Source: Mucidula mucida (taxonomy: Eukaryota; Basidiomycota; Agaricomycetes; Agaricales; Physalacriaceae). Taken from it: 64,000 nt of DNA. The position numbers and the translations under genes are program-made. Positions within the stretch are counted from its first letter, which is position 1. Every line of letters starts with the position of its first letter. The stretch lies in NCBI GenBank assembly GCA_015501055.1, contig JADNYV010000190.1, positions 1-64,000 of the forward strand, in the 5' to 3' direction. Below the pieces are notes generated by a model, which was not told where the DNA came from, did no database searches, and saw only the letters and a program-made list of their open reading frames with translations. Positions 10,001 to 21,702 of the stretch are shown one piece after another.

Positions 10001-11406
10001 ATTGCTACGCGAAGTGGGCACTCCCAACACCGCTGCATGCGCCAGCCGCTGCAGACTGTGGCAAGTGATCAAATGCCGACGAACATCGTACTGTTCAACT
10101 CGCTGCACCGGGCCTTTGCAGTAAGGACAGACATGCTTGGTCTGTCTGTCGATGACATTCTTGCGGAACGAGCCCGCCTTGATGGAATACGATCCTCCGT
10201 GCGCGTCCATGACGGTCACATTACCGTCATGCGCATGAGAATTCCCGTGGCTCTTGATCTCATGCTCCTGCAGGGGAACATCACAACGAGGAACTGCCGG
10301 GCAGCTGTATTCGGCGGGGAACTCTTCGAATATATAGAAGGCGGATGGATGGATGCGGGGGTATGCGGTCCTCAATTGAATATTGTTCGTATATGGCATT
10401 CCTTGACTGTTCAAAGAGCGAAGATGTTTAGTAAATGAACGTTAAATTGATGAGAGACGTACGTTTTTTCCAGGTGGTACCTGAACTACACTTAGCATCA
10501 CCAATGGTCCGGCACCATAGTCGACTCGTGGTCGCCCATACGGCCCTCTGCAATGCGAGTCAGAGAGACTACAAGCAAGTAGATAATCAATACACACCTC
10601 GCTTCCTTGGTAGAAGTTCGGATAGGGCCAAAAGCTCTTTGCTTGTTCCTGCATCAAACTGATTAGGACAAATTTCCTCGAGGTGGACAGAAAGAGGGCG
10701 TACTGTTGTTGGGGACCGAAAGATCCCGCATTATGACTGTGTTGCTGCGGCTGGCATCCAATGCTAAACGCCTGAGATGCTCCGGCAAACAGGAAGGTAG
10801 CTCCGGGAGGAGGAGGAATGAACCACTGGGTCGGGAAAGTTTCTGGGCGACGCGGAGGTAGATATAATGGTTGCTGGTACCAGTTCCGGAATAGGCTAGC
10901 AGCCTGCTCGCTGGCAGCTGGGTATTGAGTGGTGCACTGGCCGACGAATGGTGTGATGCCGTTCACAGAAGGCTGAATATACTGAGATGAAAGAGCGTAT
11001 TGAGGGTCGAGTGCCGTCCCATTGTGTGGAGCAACGTTTGCGAATGCGGTTTCCTTAGCGGAAAGGGTATATTGAGGCATGTAAGAGGGAGTGGGCAAAG
11101 GCAAAGGCGGGGTATATGCGTTGAATGGTACGTCGCTATTGGCTTTGAGAGAAAGCACGTCCTCATTATGATCACTGTTGGAAAACAATGAGATATTGCG
11201 GGTGTCGGTCTTGCTAGCATCAGAAAACTTGAGCCCCGTCGACGCGGCCGACGCGTCAAACAACTTTGAAGAATCTGTCGGGCATGCGGGGGAAGGTTCA
11301 TTGCGCTTCAATCTGCAGAACGATGAGAATATAGACAGGTAAAAGGCCAAAATTGAACACACAGCTCATGATCATCTTTGTCATTGGTTTCGAGCTTGAA
11401 ATTCAT
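10001..11406 (-). pseudogene. host gene of unknown function, interrupted by copy B; C2H2-like motif
   Basis: Predicted exons: 11406-11363, 11312-10598, 10485-10463 (a 23-nt micro-exon) and 10406 onward. Introns of 50, 112 and 56 nt have GT...AG ends and matching phases, giving 396 codons up to the junction. The N-terminus is MNFKLETNDKDDHEL. The middle is Pro/Gln/Tyr-rich and low-complexity, as in transcription factors. Near the break lies CPYCKGP, then HLITCH 14 residues after the second Cys, which could bind zinc. The reading frame enters the element at 10000, so the C-terminus is lost. The continuation is not seen beyond copy B; only 48 bp of it recur at window start. I do not recognise the family; a DNA-binding regulator is only a guess. 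Confidence 0.55.
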
Positions 11407-13068
11407 GGTGGGTGAATCGAGGAGGTCGCGGTGGAAGTGAAGAGAGTGAGAAACTTGAATTTAGATGCTAGGCATTCTGACCTATGGAAAGTCCAGTTAC
11501 CCAATCGGGCGTGATCACGGCACAAGGAGCGGTGGTCCTAGTGAACAATGGGCTGGGCGGTTCAATACATGACAACAATGGAATGACATACAGCTCTTTG
11601 TCCACCCGGCCTTGCCGAACGCGTCCACCAGAGAAACACGGTTAATACTTTCCCACATGTGCGCCACTTTGCTGTTCTTAGCGACGATTCCAAATATGGG
11701 CACGAAGGAAAAATATGCTGCCAGCATGGACGGGGTGAAAATTGTCGCTGCGCTGAGCTCTGCCTATGGCCGCTCCCCGGAGTCAAACTAATTTCTGTCC
11801 GAAAGACTATGACCTGCGTATTTGAACGTACGAGCATGTAGAATTCGCCTCGTACACGGACACCTGAGATTGCAATTACTATGCGACGCGACACTTGAAA
11901 TGAGATACTGTGGTCCAAAGATGAAATGAGAATGACGCGTCGGGGTATTCAAAAATTAGGGACACCTACCACTACAAACAACTTGAGATGGTTTCGAGCC
12001 GTGTAATGGCGTGTTTCCCTTGTACTTCACCTTGAGAAGCCTTGGTCTCAAGTATGAGGCAGCCGTTACGATCCTGGCGGGCATAGACTCATTTATCGGC
12101 GCTGTCAGCCGCGCGCAAGCTGTTGTCCGGTTTCGTGGTATCACTTAGTATATAAGGTGAGCCTCAGATCCAGACGGCATATCTTCACTAAGATATTAGC
12201 AAGCGAAATTCCGCCAGCCAAGTCCTGAATGTCGAGAAGTCAAGCCAAACCTCCATGTGTGCTCCGGTTCTCGTCAGATACATATTGCCATGCTGAACTG
12301 CTGTAACATGCAGCCAGCAAAGTCGACGTGTCGTGAATGCTTTGCATCAGGATACAAGAGAGGAAGAGAGGGCGAGCGATGACCGAACGACCTAAGGGGC
12401 AGACGCGTCGGTAAGAGCCGCGACGTCCGTTTTCCCACCGGCAGAACAGCAGGGAGACCTGTGTTGACATGCTCTGCCTGTTTTCCTCAGATCATATTCG
12501 TAGTAAAGTAAACGTACGTGAGCTGAAGGTGACGATTTAAATACGAGCTCCTGCGTCGGAAGCGCCAAAGGTAGATTGGAAGACAGGATCAGTGACGGCA
12601 AGCACCACCTGGTATCGAATTCGTTCTTTCTGTAACGCGTCTTGGGTGTCTTTACCCGAGTGCAAGTTGAACCGCGATCGGCTGGCGGGAGTGGGAAGGA
12701 AACTTGATGGGTGGCTGTGCATCCCTACTGATTTTGCAAGGAAACGTCATCCAGCTACCGACCTCTGTTGTGCTGCTCCTTCTCTGTATGACTAGAAAAA
12801 TTCGAAAGCAAACCGCTATTAATCGGAGATCGTCTTCGCCAGGTGAACGTGGAATTACAGTAACGCTGAGCGTTCAAGTCATGGTGGTCACATACGAGGG
12901 AATACAAGGGGCCTACAGAAGACAAAGGTTGCCATACAAAGAAATAGGACGTGTTATGAATCAAGAGAGTCGGGGTGTATGTAAACTGTACAGAGACTAT
13001 GTGCAAGGTGCCGAAAAAGTCCATACTGTTACACAATGGTTACGCGGTAGGATTGGAAAAGTAATGGG
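11407..13068. other. 1.66 kb without a supportable gene
   Basis: Only frames of 60-170 codons with no family motif are present on either strand. It likely holds the promoter and 5' untranslated region of the interrupted gene at 11406 (from about 11407 up) and the 3' flank of the minus-strand gene that ends at 13069. A 171-codon plus frame at 12704-13219 lacks recognisable features and overlaps the next gene's end antisense. Confidence 0.5.
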
Positions 13069-14034
13069 TTACTCGCTCTTAATCCGCTTGGGGCTCGGCG
13101 GAGCATCGTCTGCCGCATCCGAAGGGCGACGCTTGGCAACAACAGTCCGCATATGCACAGTGGCAGTACTGTCATCAGATGGCGAGGACGATCTAGAGAT
13201 AGCGGAAGGGGGGTTATAATCAATGAGGGAACTCGAAGGAGGAGTGTTGGTCGAGTCTGTGGTGACTGGAGGGGTAGAGACGCCAAGGGCGGGTGCGTCG
13301 ACAAGTGAGGATGATGTATGTTCCTCCAATGCGGTTTCCTGGACAGAGTTGACTGGCAAGGAATCAGAAACAGAGGCGCCAGCAGGTAACGGAACAGGAA
13401 CGGAAGGTGTAGCGGAGGCGTCTTGTAGAATATTAGCGATCGAGTGAGCAGCCGCTGGGAGCGCGCCATCCCCTTCGCTCTCCGGGTGATATGCTTCGAT
13501 CCTGGCAGCAATCTCCGCCCCAACCTGCACATTCATCTTCTCACGCTCCACCTCTTTCAAAGCCTTGGCAGCAGCTGCTGCTCTCGAGGCCGCTACCAGA
13601 TGCGTATACTGCGGTTCGGCTAGTCTCGCGTGCCAGAGGTTGACAAGCAACGCAGGTAAGCCGATAAAGCGCTTATGGACGCTGTCGTGCAGATGTGAAA
13701 GGTCGTTATGCAGCGGAAAAGATAAGAGAGCTTCATGAAACTCGTCCACGCAGACGACGCGCCGCCTCCTGTGAAAAAGCTTCCCCCGCTTGAAATATGT
13801 ATCTCTGAATAGATGCTGCATGAACGGAGTCTCCGCGACAATATTGGCGCCGTCTCGAAATTTTGTGACGAGGTTGTTGTATTGGGAACTTGACATGACG
13901 GATTGACTGTCAAAGTTGCTCTGCGTGATATATTCCTGGGCTACCGTCCGTGCGAGCTGGCAGGTTTCCGGTAGATGCTTCAGACGTGAACGTAAAGGGA
14001 CGGGAGTATCTGGGTTTCGCTTGCCTTTGCCCAT
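13069..14034 (-). CDS. hypothetical protein with C-terminal basic signal
   Basis: 321 residues from the ATG at 14034 (MGKGKRNPDTPVP). I prefer this start because the same start is conserved in the duplicated right arm (53950), whereas the more upstream ATGs are followed by diverged sequence. An alpha-helical Ala/Glu-rich stretch (AAAAAKALKEVEREK) lies mid-protein. The C-terminal 110 residues are Ser/Thr/Pro-rich and end in PSPKRIKSE, a plausible nuclear localisation signal. There are no membrane segments or signal peptide. The outer border of the inverted duplication falls near codon 45 of this gene, so the right-arm copy keeps only its beginning. The function is unknown; I see no known domain. 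Confidence 0.55.
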   Translation of the reverse strand: MGKGKRNPDTPVPLRSRLKHLPETCQLARTVAQEYITQSNFDSQSVMSSSQYNNLVTKFRDGANIVAETPFMQHLFRDTYFKRGKLFHRRRRVVCVDEFHEALLSFPLHNDLSHLHDSVHKRFIGLPALLVNLWHARLAEPQYTHLVAASRAAAAAKALKEVEREKMNVQVGAEIAARIEAYHPESEGDGALPAAAHSIANILQDASATPSVPVPLPAGASVSDSLPVNSVQETALEEHTSSSLVDAPALGVSTPPVTTDSTNTPPSSSLIDYNPPSAISRSSSPSDDSTATVHMRTVVAKRRPSDAADDAPPSPKRIKSE

Positions 14035-15461
14035 TGCGCGGTGACGTCGGACGAGGATGACGGAAGGAAGAAAGGTCTTGAGAGTCACATGATGATTAAA
14101 AATTCGTCTTGGGAATCTGGGTACTTGCATAGTTTGTCGATAGTCTGTTGACTCAAGTCGGTAGTTGGTAGTATGCCAGTGGTACCTGTGCATAGCTTGT
14201 TCGAGTACCCAGATAGTGTCCATCTCCACCGCACTTAAGAGTGTATTGCACACAATGCTAAGCGGCTATAGGGGCATTGTTAGTAGCCAGGTAACCTGGC
14301 TACATTGATAGCACAGTTACGGAGACACACATTCGAGGTTTCTCTGTAATGCATAGTGTGTAATCCTTCTGTGCTGAAGAGAGAATGCATTTCGGTGTAC
14401 GTCAAGAGTGTAGATGCTCCTGTTGATCTTACAAGAAGGGACAAACATTGATCAGATAGACTGGCGTCGGCGGCGGTGAAGGTAATCCGTTTAGGAGCTG
14501 TAGCGACATTCTGTCAAGCGGCTTAAGTCAAGACCTGGCGCAGTAGACACAACAGAGCTTTTTACCGAGTCATAGTAGGAGAACAAACTTGCTGGAGAAT
14601 TCTTGCTGTTTCAACAGTATATATACGCAGAGGAGCTACAGCAACACTTCGAGACGCGAGAGCAATAACGCTCCTGAATGCCTATGATTTGCGACGATGG
14701 AGGAGCAGACAGACCGTGCAGCGTGGGAACTATATACATGCAGGATCATTTGTAAGGCACAGTGGTCAGTGAACTCGATGAGATTCCTGACGCGTTTCGA
14801 CACGAGTTCATGTATTAAAACACTTTATGAAGGCGTGTGCATTAACAGGACGTGAAATACTCCATCGTGGCCTGTGCTCTTGGCAAGCTTCCGCCTCAGG
14901 ACTGACTCACTTTTCCCAAAGTTTCCTCTCTTCCCTCTCAAGTGAAAATGCTACGTCGGATTTACGTATGCCAAACAGCTTCCTCTGTAACCTGTCGCTG
15001 ATTTTTGACTTGATATACCATCCTTCTAAGTTGTAATTCTGCCAGGGGCCCGCTGAGCGGCGAGCGCCCTTTCTCTGGCTCTGACCGGGACCAAGCCTAG
15101 CCGGTTTTAATTGGCACACGTACACGAGAGGTCATCACTCTTTCCTTGCTCTCACACCTGAGAGGCGGAAGTCTCCAGAAAGCCGATCTGCATCCAGCAA
15201 ATTGTTGTCTAGCGGCACACTTTGATGAGCGTCTCAAGCGGATTTGCCGACAGCAGAACGAACCTTCGTCGGTGACTCAGTTTAGATCTGAACCCAACTT
15301 ATAGTTCAGCTCTACATGGCCAGCAGTACGTAGTCCATGACGCTCCACGCTTTGAAATTCCTGGTCGAGTGCTTTCCCAACGGAATCCTCAAACCACTCA
15401 CCGCCAGGAAACATTTTACACTTTGATTCAGTTTGAGATCTATGCTAATAGGGAATCGTGA
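14035..15461. other. 1.4-kb intergenic part of the left arm
   Basis: No supportable gene. It aligns, inverted and with indels, to 53048-53949. It contains a near-palindrome (14284-14302, arms TAGCCAGGT and ACCTGGCTA) within a short insertion absent from the right arm. Confidence 0.6.
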
Positions 15462-17324
15462 CTAGATACAATCGCAAATATCGTCTAGACCTTCCAAGCC
15501 CTCCTGCCGGTCGTCACTTTCCTCCTGCCTCTCTCCAGGCTCCCTAAATCTCATTACGACACCGTCATAGTAGAACTTGATCGACTCAAGGTCCTGCAGC
15601 TGACTTTGCTCCTGAATAGACAAAGCCCACGTCTCCGAATTGTACATCAACATCTTCAACGAAAAAACACGCAAGTCGGAGATGTATTTGCCCCGCACCG
15701 TAACCGCTTCAACAACAAGAGGAATGAAGCTAAACCTGCGGGGTTGGATGTCCTCGTCAAATTCGAAACTGGCAGCGTAGGCCTCATGCGCCGGCTCCAT
15801 ATCACATAGCCAGTAAGACGCCACAATCGTAAGTCGCAGATCCTGCAAAACAGGAAGAAAGGAAAACGTCGTTGCCTCTGGCCGACTTCCTAAGGCTGAG
15901 AAGAGCTGGCAGAGGACACCGTCCCGCTCCACCCCTTCCGACCATAGGACACGCATATCGAGGGCCTCCAGCGTCGGAACGTTGTGTAAAACGTGCATGA
16001 ACTGGTCGACTAACATCAAGTCGTACGAGAACACCAGAGACACAAGCGGACATCGTGAAGCCGACAACATATTCGACACATGGTCGAGGATCATTCCACT
16101 CATTTTGACGTCGAAGGTTGATTCGACATATTCGTTCGTCGCCCCAACAAATTCCTCGATAGGGTCTCCTATAGCAAGGACACGCAGCGACGGGAAAGCG
16201 AATGCATTGAACAGCTCTATCTGTGATGCGACGAGGTGTGTTACACCGTCGTGTTCGACGCGGTCTGAAGCTAAGAATTCGACATCGAATCGGAGCTTAT
16301 TAACGAGTTCACAGCGTTCAAGAAGTGGGAATTTCGCCTTTGATAACAAGAGATGATGCTTCCACAAGTCCGGGGAGTAGCAATAGTCGGAATGACACAC
16401 GAGTTGTCGAATTTGCCGAAAGGGAAGAGGGACAATCTCAAGAAACGTTGAGAAATCTTCTGACACGGTTCGCAAGTCCACAGTTTCCAGCAAAGGAGCG
16501 GTGAGAAGTGCCGTATAGGCCTTTGAATGGTCGTCAAACGGACCCGATAAATATCCTCGTAGCGTGAGGGACCGAAGAACAGGCAAGTTCCCTTCCAAAC
16601 GAGGCAGTAGTGACTCCAGGAACACATTCAGCTCGTCGCCATTGTCGACAACGGTAAGACTCTCCCATCTAGAGGAGGATGGGGTGAAGATGTCAAATAA
16701 CCGGCTGAAGGCCTGTTGTCGGCTCCTATAGGACGATAGTTTCAATGTCATGTGGATATGACGAGAGGCACATAAACGAAGCGCATCCATGAAGACATTT
16801 GTTTGGAACGTATCATCGTGTAGATCAATGACCATGTTGCACCATAGTCGGGAACAGCCCTCGACGATGCTCGCCCATTTTCTGCATACAGCCCTAAGCT
16901 TCCAGGGTCCCGCTTCTACCCGCGCAACTCTGTAACTCGGAGCGTAGGCATGGAGGAATATCTCTAGAAGGATCTCGTTGGGTAGCCGCCTGAAAGATGA
17001 AAGCGCTCCGCCATGCTCGGTTGAGAGAGTGTTTAGAATTAACTGGCGCATGCGCAGCAACCGCAACGCTTTTTGCAAATTGTCAATGTCTTGTGTGATG
17101 TGTGAGAGTGCAAGATCGATGTGTTCTTTGGACGACGCGATTGATGTAGCTTGCAGCGATGTGGGTTCGTCGTTATGGGATAGAACAGCCTTAAGAGCGC
17201 TATCGCGGAAGAATGACTCGATCCAGTCGTACGGGGAACATATATCGCGAATGAGACTCGGGCTATATGTGGAGCGACTATGAGCTCATGATAGGGAGAC
17301 GTCGATTGTTACTCACTTCATCAT
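15462..17324 (-). CDS. F-box protein, left-arm copy
   Basis: Predicted exons are 17324-17317 (ATGATGAA) and 17277-15462, with a 39-nt intron (GTGAGT...CTCATAG), giving 607 residues. The tiny first exon is inferred: the long exon has no ATG near its conserved beginning (LIRDICSPYDWIES-like), and two paralogues in this window show the same exon 1. A helical N-terminus (HITQDIDNLQKAL) precedes the F-box (about residues 100-145: RRLPNEILLEIF ... CRKWASIV ... SRLWCNM), then an LRR-like region of irregular repeats. F-box proteins link substrates to SCF ubiquitin ligases through Skp1; the target here is unknown. It lies about 490 bp downstream of the desaturase on the same strand. It differs from the right-arm copy at scattered residues and lacks its DRQ repeat tail. 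Confidence 0.8.
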
Positions 17325-17811
17325 AGTGCGTTGAGGCTCTGTCGATGTGGATTTGGTGGCGGTAGACCTGAACAAATGAAATGAGCCTTCGAGTATTAGA
17401 AAAGAGAAGAGAGCCTACTGCTATTTCCGCCACAAAAAAAGTGTGGTGATGGTCGGAAGCAAGCCACAGTGCCTGGCGATTTTCAATTAAGCAAATCCAG
17501 TCAGGTGATCCTATTGTTCAAACCACGTGCACAGCCAAAGTGGCGCATTATGCAGTCTTTGAGACTTTCATTCCAGCTGTACATCGTGTGTTCCAATTGA
17601 TGAGATGAGAAGAGTCAAAAATTGGCGAAGAAAGATAAAAGGCAAGTCGCTGTGCGTGCGCCACAACCATATCTGATGTAGTCGATGCCTACACATGAGA
17701 TGAAAAGACAAACCAATAGCGCGCGCCTTCTATTCAACGCGAGTGGAAAATATTATACAATCATTTGAACCAACTCGTTCACTCTCTAAATCATGCATGC
17801 ATGGAAGATCA
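17325..17811. other. spacer between F-box gene and desaturase (left arm)
   Basis: 487 bp with no gene. It holds the 3' flank of the desaturase and the presumed promoter of the F-box gene. It matches 50487-51150 of the right arm with changes; the right-arm spacer is about 180 bp longer. Confidence 0.6.
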
Positions 17812-19448
17812 TTATATCTCCAACCCCTTCCCACCTTTCCTGGACCCAACATCCTCCTCATCGCTCCACGCCGTCGTCGAGCCCGCATCCTCCCACATGT
17901 GGCTCAGCTCCGTATGCTGCGCGACCCAGAGGCGCTGGCTCGGCGGCACCGTCTTGGCGATGTCCAGAATATGGGGGTATCCGCCGTGTAATATGCCGAC
18001 GCGTTTCATTGCGAGTAACTGAAAACACAAAGGGTAAGAAAGGGCGAGGAAAGGGAGAAGAAGGATACGTACATTGTGAGCCGCGTTGGAATGATCGTAA
18101 ACACCACCGAAGAATGCTGTCGTCGCGTCTTTACCGACAAAGCGGTTGATGAGATGTGCACCGCCAGGGTGTTCTTCGACGAACGTCGACACGTCGTGGA
18201 TGAAACCCGAGATGAGGACGAGTGGGCGCTTCTGCGCTTGTGTTTGGACTAACACCATCCAATTAAAAACTCGCAGTCGCAAATACGAAAGACAGAAACT
18301 CACAGCTCTCGAAACTGATAACGGGTAGATCGTTCGCATTGCCAGGCCATTTGATCGCGTCCTGGACCTTTTTCAAGCGCTTGAGTTCCATCGTCAGGAC
18401 GCCCTTTTGGATCTCATTCGAAGGGAAAGTTTTCAATTGCCATGCCAGGCCGATCTTGTACATGCACCAGATGAACCATTTGGTGGGGTCGTATTGGTAC
18501 CATTTGATGGCGTTGCGGTAGTCAGTGGGGAACTGTTAAAGAACGTTAATGCAGGTAGAACGGGGAAGGGAAGAAAGCTACCTGGTGGTGGAAGTTGTGA
18601 TAACCTTCTCCGACAGTCACGAACGCGGTGATCATATGGTTCTTGGGCGTATGCTTGTCGTCGAAGGGAGTTTCTCCAAGCCAGTGCGCCAGTGAGTTGA
18701 CGCAGAACGTAGACTGAAAGAAATTGAGTCAGATAGCCAGGATCCCAACAAGAAAAAGAACGCCTACATGATGAACAAACACCAATCTACAGACACCAGC
18801 GAACACAAATCCGCCGCGCGCGTCTCCCCATCCTAACCACGCCACAAGCGTCGGGAACCCAACACCCATGAATAAGATCAAAAACAGGTAATGCCGATGC
18901 TGCCACTTGACGACAGCGCTCTTCGACAGATCGCTCACGTCGGCGACACCAGGCTTTCTCCTCGGCCGCACTAACATCCACCCAATATGCGAATAAAAGA
19001 ACCCTCGCAGCGCATTATACGGATCAAGGTCCGTGTCCGTGTAGCGATGGTGCGCACGATGACCGCGAGACCACCACTTGATGGAGCCCTGCACAGCGCC
19101 CGACCCCGCCATCGCCAGTCCATACTCCAATATCCAGTGCGCGTTGTACGAGCGATGCGCCCAGAGCCGGTGATACCCTGCAGTGATGCCCAGACCCGTA
19201 ATGAGGTAGTAGATGAAACTCCAGACAGCGGTCTGCCATCGCAAAGAGGTCGTCAGCGCGCCAACAAGGCCAATGATGGGCAAGCTGGTGAGGATGGTGA
19301 ACGAGAGCCAGTTGATTTCCTCTCGCAGTGTTTTAAGCGTGATGGGCGGGAGCGGCTCGACATTTTTGAGAGTCTGCTCGATGTAATTGTCGGGCACGTC
19401 GATGTCGATGGGCGTGAGCTTGTTCTTGCTCGACGCCATTTTGGACAT
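17812..19448 (-). CDS. OLE1: delta-9 fatty acid desaturase with cytochrome b5 domain (OLE1 type), left-arm copy
   Basis: Exons 19448-18768, 18713-18582, 18532-18304, 18248-18073 and 18018-17812, all with GT...AG introns of 49-55 nt, give 474 residues. The enzyme puts the C9-C10 double bond into stearoyl- and palmitoyl-CoA at the ER membrane. The three histidine boxes are present: HRLWAH (93-98), HRAHH (130-134) and HNFHH (266-270). Hydrophobic segments lie at about 50-90 and 180-225. The fused C-terminal cytochrome b5 domain has the haem site EEHPGG (His374) and a second His near 400 (YDHSN). Exon lengths equal those of the right-arm copy (681, 132, 229, 176 and 207), so both copies look functional. 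An essential housekeeping enzyme at two loci could raise dosage. Confidence 0.92.
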
Positions 19449-20840
19449 TGTTGGGGGAGATGAACAAATCATTACGCATTTATTCGCGCTTATATGTGAC
19501 GGCTAAGCACAGGCGGTGGTATGTCGGACTCGACCCACGGCTAGACCACTGGAGCATCCAGAGCCGTGGCCATCGACCCTTTGGGGCCCGGGAATGCAAA
19601 GGATTGGGGAACTGCCTATTTTGGGAGATATGGGTGCATGTAGGTCCAGGCTTCCGGCTAGAAATCCAGCTTCTGGGCTTGGCGAGCTAGTCGGAGACGT
19701 AAGGATTTAAAAATGACGCTGGTGGCTATGTAGCTCTTTTGCCTTAATCATCACCGCGCGATTAGACCTTTTCTGGACCTTTTCTCTGGAAAGCCTTGTA
19801 AGCAATGATCAGGAATCGGACACTGGGACTGACAGGGTAGAGAAGAATCGGGACGCCCGTGCAGGAACTTGTTGGCGCCAGTATCCGTTCGCGTCAAGCC
19901 CAGAACACGCTAGATATATGGAGCCGGACTAATTTCTATGCCATGACACGCTCAAGATCATCGCTGCGCACGATATCGTCAACATTGACAATGCGACGGC
20001 GTTTTTCTGTCCAGGCGGCCTGTGGCCTTGCATCCATGTCTTCGTCGCTGTCCTGCTCGTCGAGATCGGAAATGGCCAGGATGTCACATTTACGTGACAA
20101 TTTTCCCGTTACCCTCCTCCTTCTTGACCATCATGATCAAACAAAATGGCGGCGATGTCGCGTCCTCTACGCGCTCAGCATTGGCAGTGGGAAAGACGCG
20201 CAGGTAAGTCCTTTCCATCCTTCCAGCCTTTCGCAGGCGCACCTTTTTTCGCTCTTGTCCTCTGTCTTTTGAGAACCTGCGCTTACACAAATTTTTGTCC
20301 AGATAGAAGCCTAGTTTTGGAGCTTGCATTCATATGTGATGCCCAGCTATTGGTCCTCAAGCATGCCAAATTGCCAACCACCCGTTACTGTCCTGCTATA
20401 GGCACGCGGTCGGACTCAAGCCAAAGCCGCACTAGGCAGGTAAGCGTTATTATCTTCATTCTCAATTCTCCATCTATGATGTTTGAGGCATTTGGCTTTA
20501 CGCGTTTTCTTCGCACTGCAGAAACCTATCTCAGCTACCTTCGGGCTTTGACCCGCTTTTTCTGATTCCTTTCCTTTTCTTATATCGTTAACTCGTATGC
20601 TGATTGGACCTTCTTCGTTTAGTGGAATCTTCGCCGTCTTTTCTTACACAACTCGTCGCTCACCCGCCTTCGCAACGCAATATCATTGCTGTGAGTGATT
20701 TCTTTCCTCGTGCTTGCTTTTTTCTCCGTGTACATGATGTTTGAGGCATTTGGCTTTACGCGAGCAGTTGCTGTACTAGCAACCGTCTCGTACTGCAGAA
20801 ACCTATCTCAGCTACCTTCGGGCTTGACCCGCTTTTCTGA
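19449..20840. other. desaturase upstream region and 255-bp repeat units (left arm)
   Basis: Holds the desaturase promoter. A GC-rich piece (19860-20330) matches 47973-48443; on the minus strand a short acidic frame ending near 19939 (DLDEQDSDEDMD, stop TAG) is intact in both arms, but I cannot place it in a gene. From about 20475 there are two repeat units with the core ctacctteggg-like segment aaacctatctcagctacc (20520-20570 and 20797-20840), the inner edge of the duplication. Confidence 0.5.
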
Positions 20841-21702
20841 TCTTTTATCCCTCCCTCCCTCCTTCGATTGAAAGTTCGTCTCTGATAGTTGCTTCAGGTG
20901 ATATGACACGGCAATCATCGAAACTATGCTTCATTTGGTGCGGTGAGAACTTGGTGATGAACGTGCTGTAAATCTGAGAACGTTGACATCAAGAACACTC
21001 GGTGATTGAAGTGCCAATCACTGGGATGTCATTCTTGTTCTTCTTCAATGGAGGGTAGGTCGTTCTTTCTTTGTCAGAGGCATCGCTTATTTACATTCTA
21101 CTTAGACAACGGCTTTTTTCTGACCGAAATCGGTCAGGTCAACGCTGTGTAGGGAGGCGGGGTCTTACGAAGTTCGAGCTGGCGCCGCTGGTGTGATTGC
21201 TTAGGACCACGCCGTGACGCGATGTCTTATACTTCACGAAAAGACGCTTTCTTTCTAGACATGGAAGTGTTTCGATATATTCAATGTGTTGTTGTTACCT
21301 ACTCTTCTTGCTCGTATCGTTATGCTTCATTATCTTCACCTACATATCAAATCACCTTTACTTAAATTACTAGTCCAAGAAGACGCCAATCCACAGGTCT
21401 GGTGAAAATGCTTGGCCTCCTTCAAATGTGTTGTGACTATCATGATGAACAAACTATGGATACCTGGTTTGCTTCACTGTTATGGTAGATGAAAGTGTTG
21501 ACTCAGATATTCATCCCTTGCCATCTGGACAGCTTTAAGATTTTGAATCTCTTACAAGAATTTGGAAAACACAGATAGGTGTGGCGCAGGTGCACTTCTT
21601 GAGAGCCATAATAACCCACCCACGAGACATTACAGTAACTTGACAATCGTAACATACAAAGCTATCCTACTATTATACAAAACCCTTTATCTAAATACAC
21701 GC
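20841..21702. other. 860 bp without a supportable gene
   Basis: Low coding potential on both strands. It lies between the inner edge of the left duplication arm and the 3' end of the Asi3-like gene. Nothing recognised. Confidence 0.5.

Larger units (their letters stand above)
13900..20840 (+). repeat. left arm of a ~6.9-kb inverted duplication
   Basis: Matches 47218-54090 in inverted orientation. Paired items are: the start of the hypothetical gene (14034/53950), the F-box gene (15462-17324/51151-53047), the desaturase (17812-19448/48855-50486), a GC-rich upstream segment (19859-20330/47973-48443), and the 255-bp repeat units. Exons are nearly identical; introns and spacers differ by substitutions and small indels. 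The outer edge is near 13.9 kb and the inner edge is inside the repeat units near 20.84 kb. Confidence 0.88.

Noticed and set aside
19859..20272. 137-codon frame present identically in both duplication arms (also 48030-48443)
   Set aside because: Conservation is explained by the recent duplication itself; the residues are Ser/Arg-rich with no motif.
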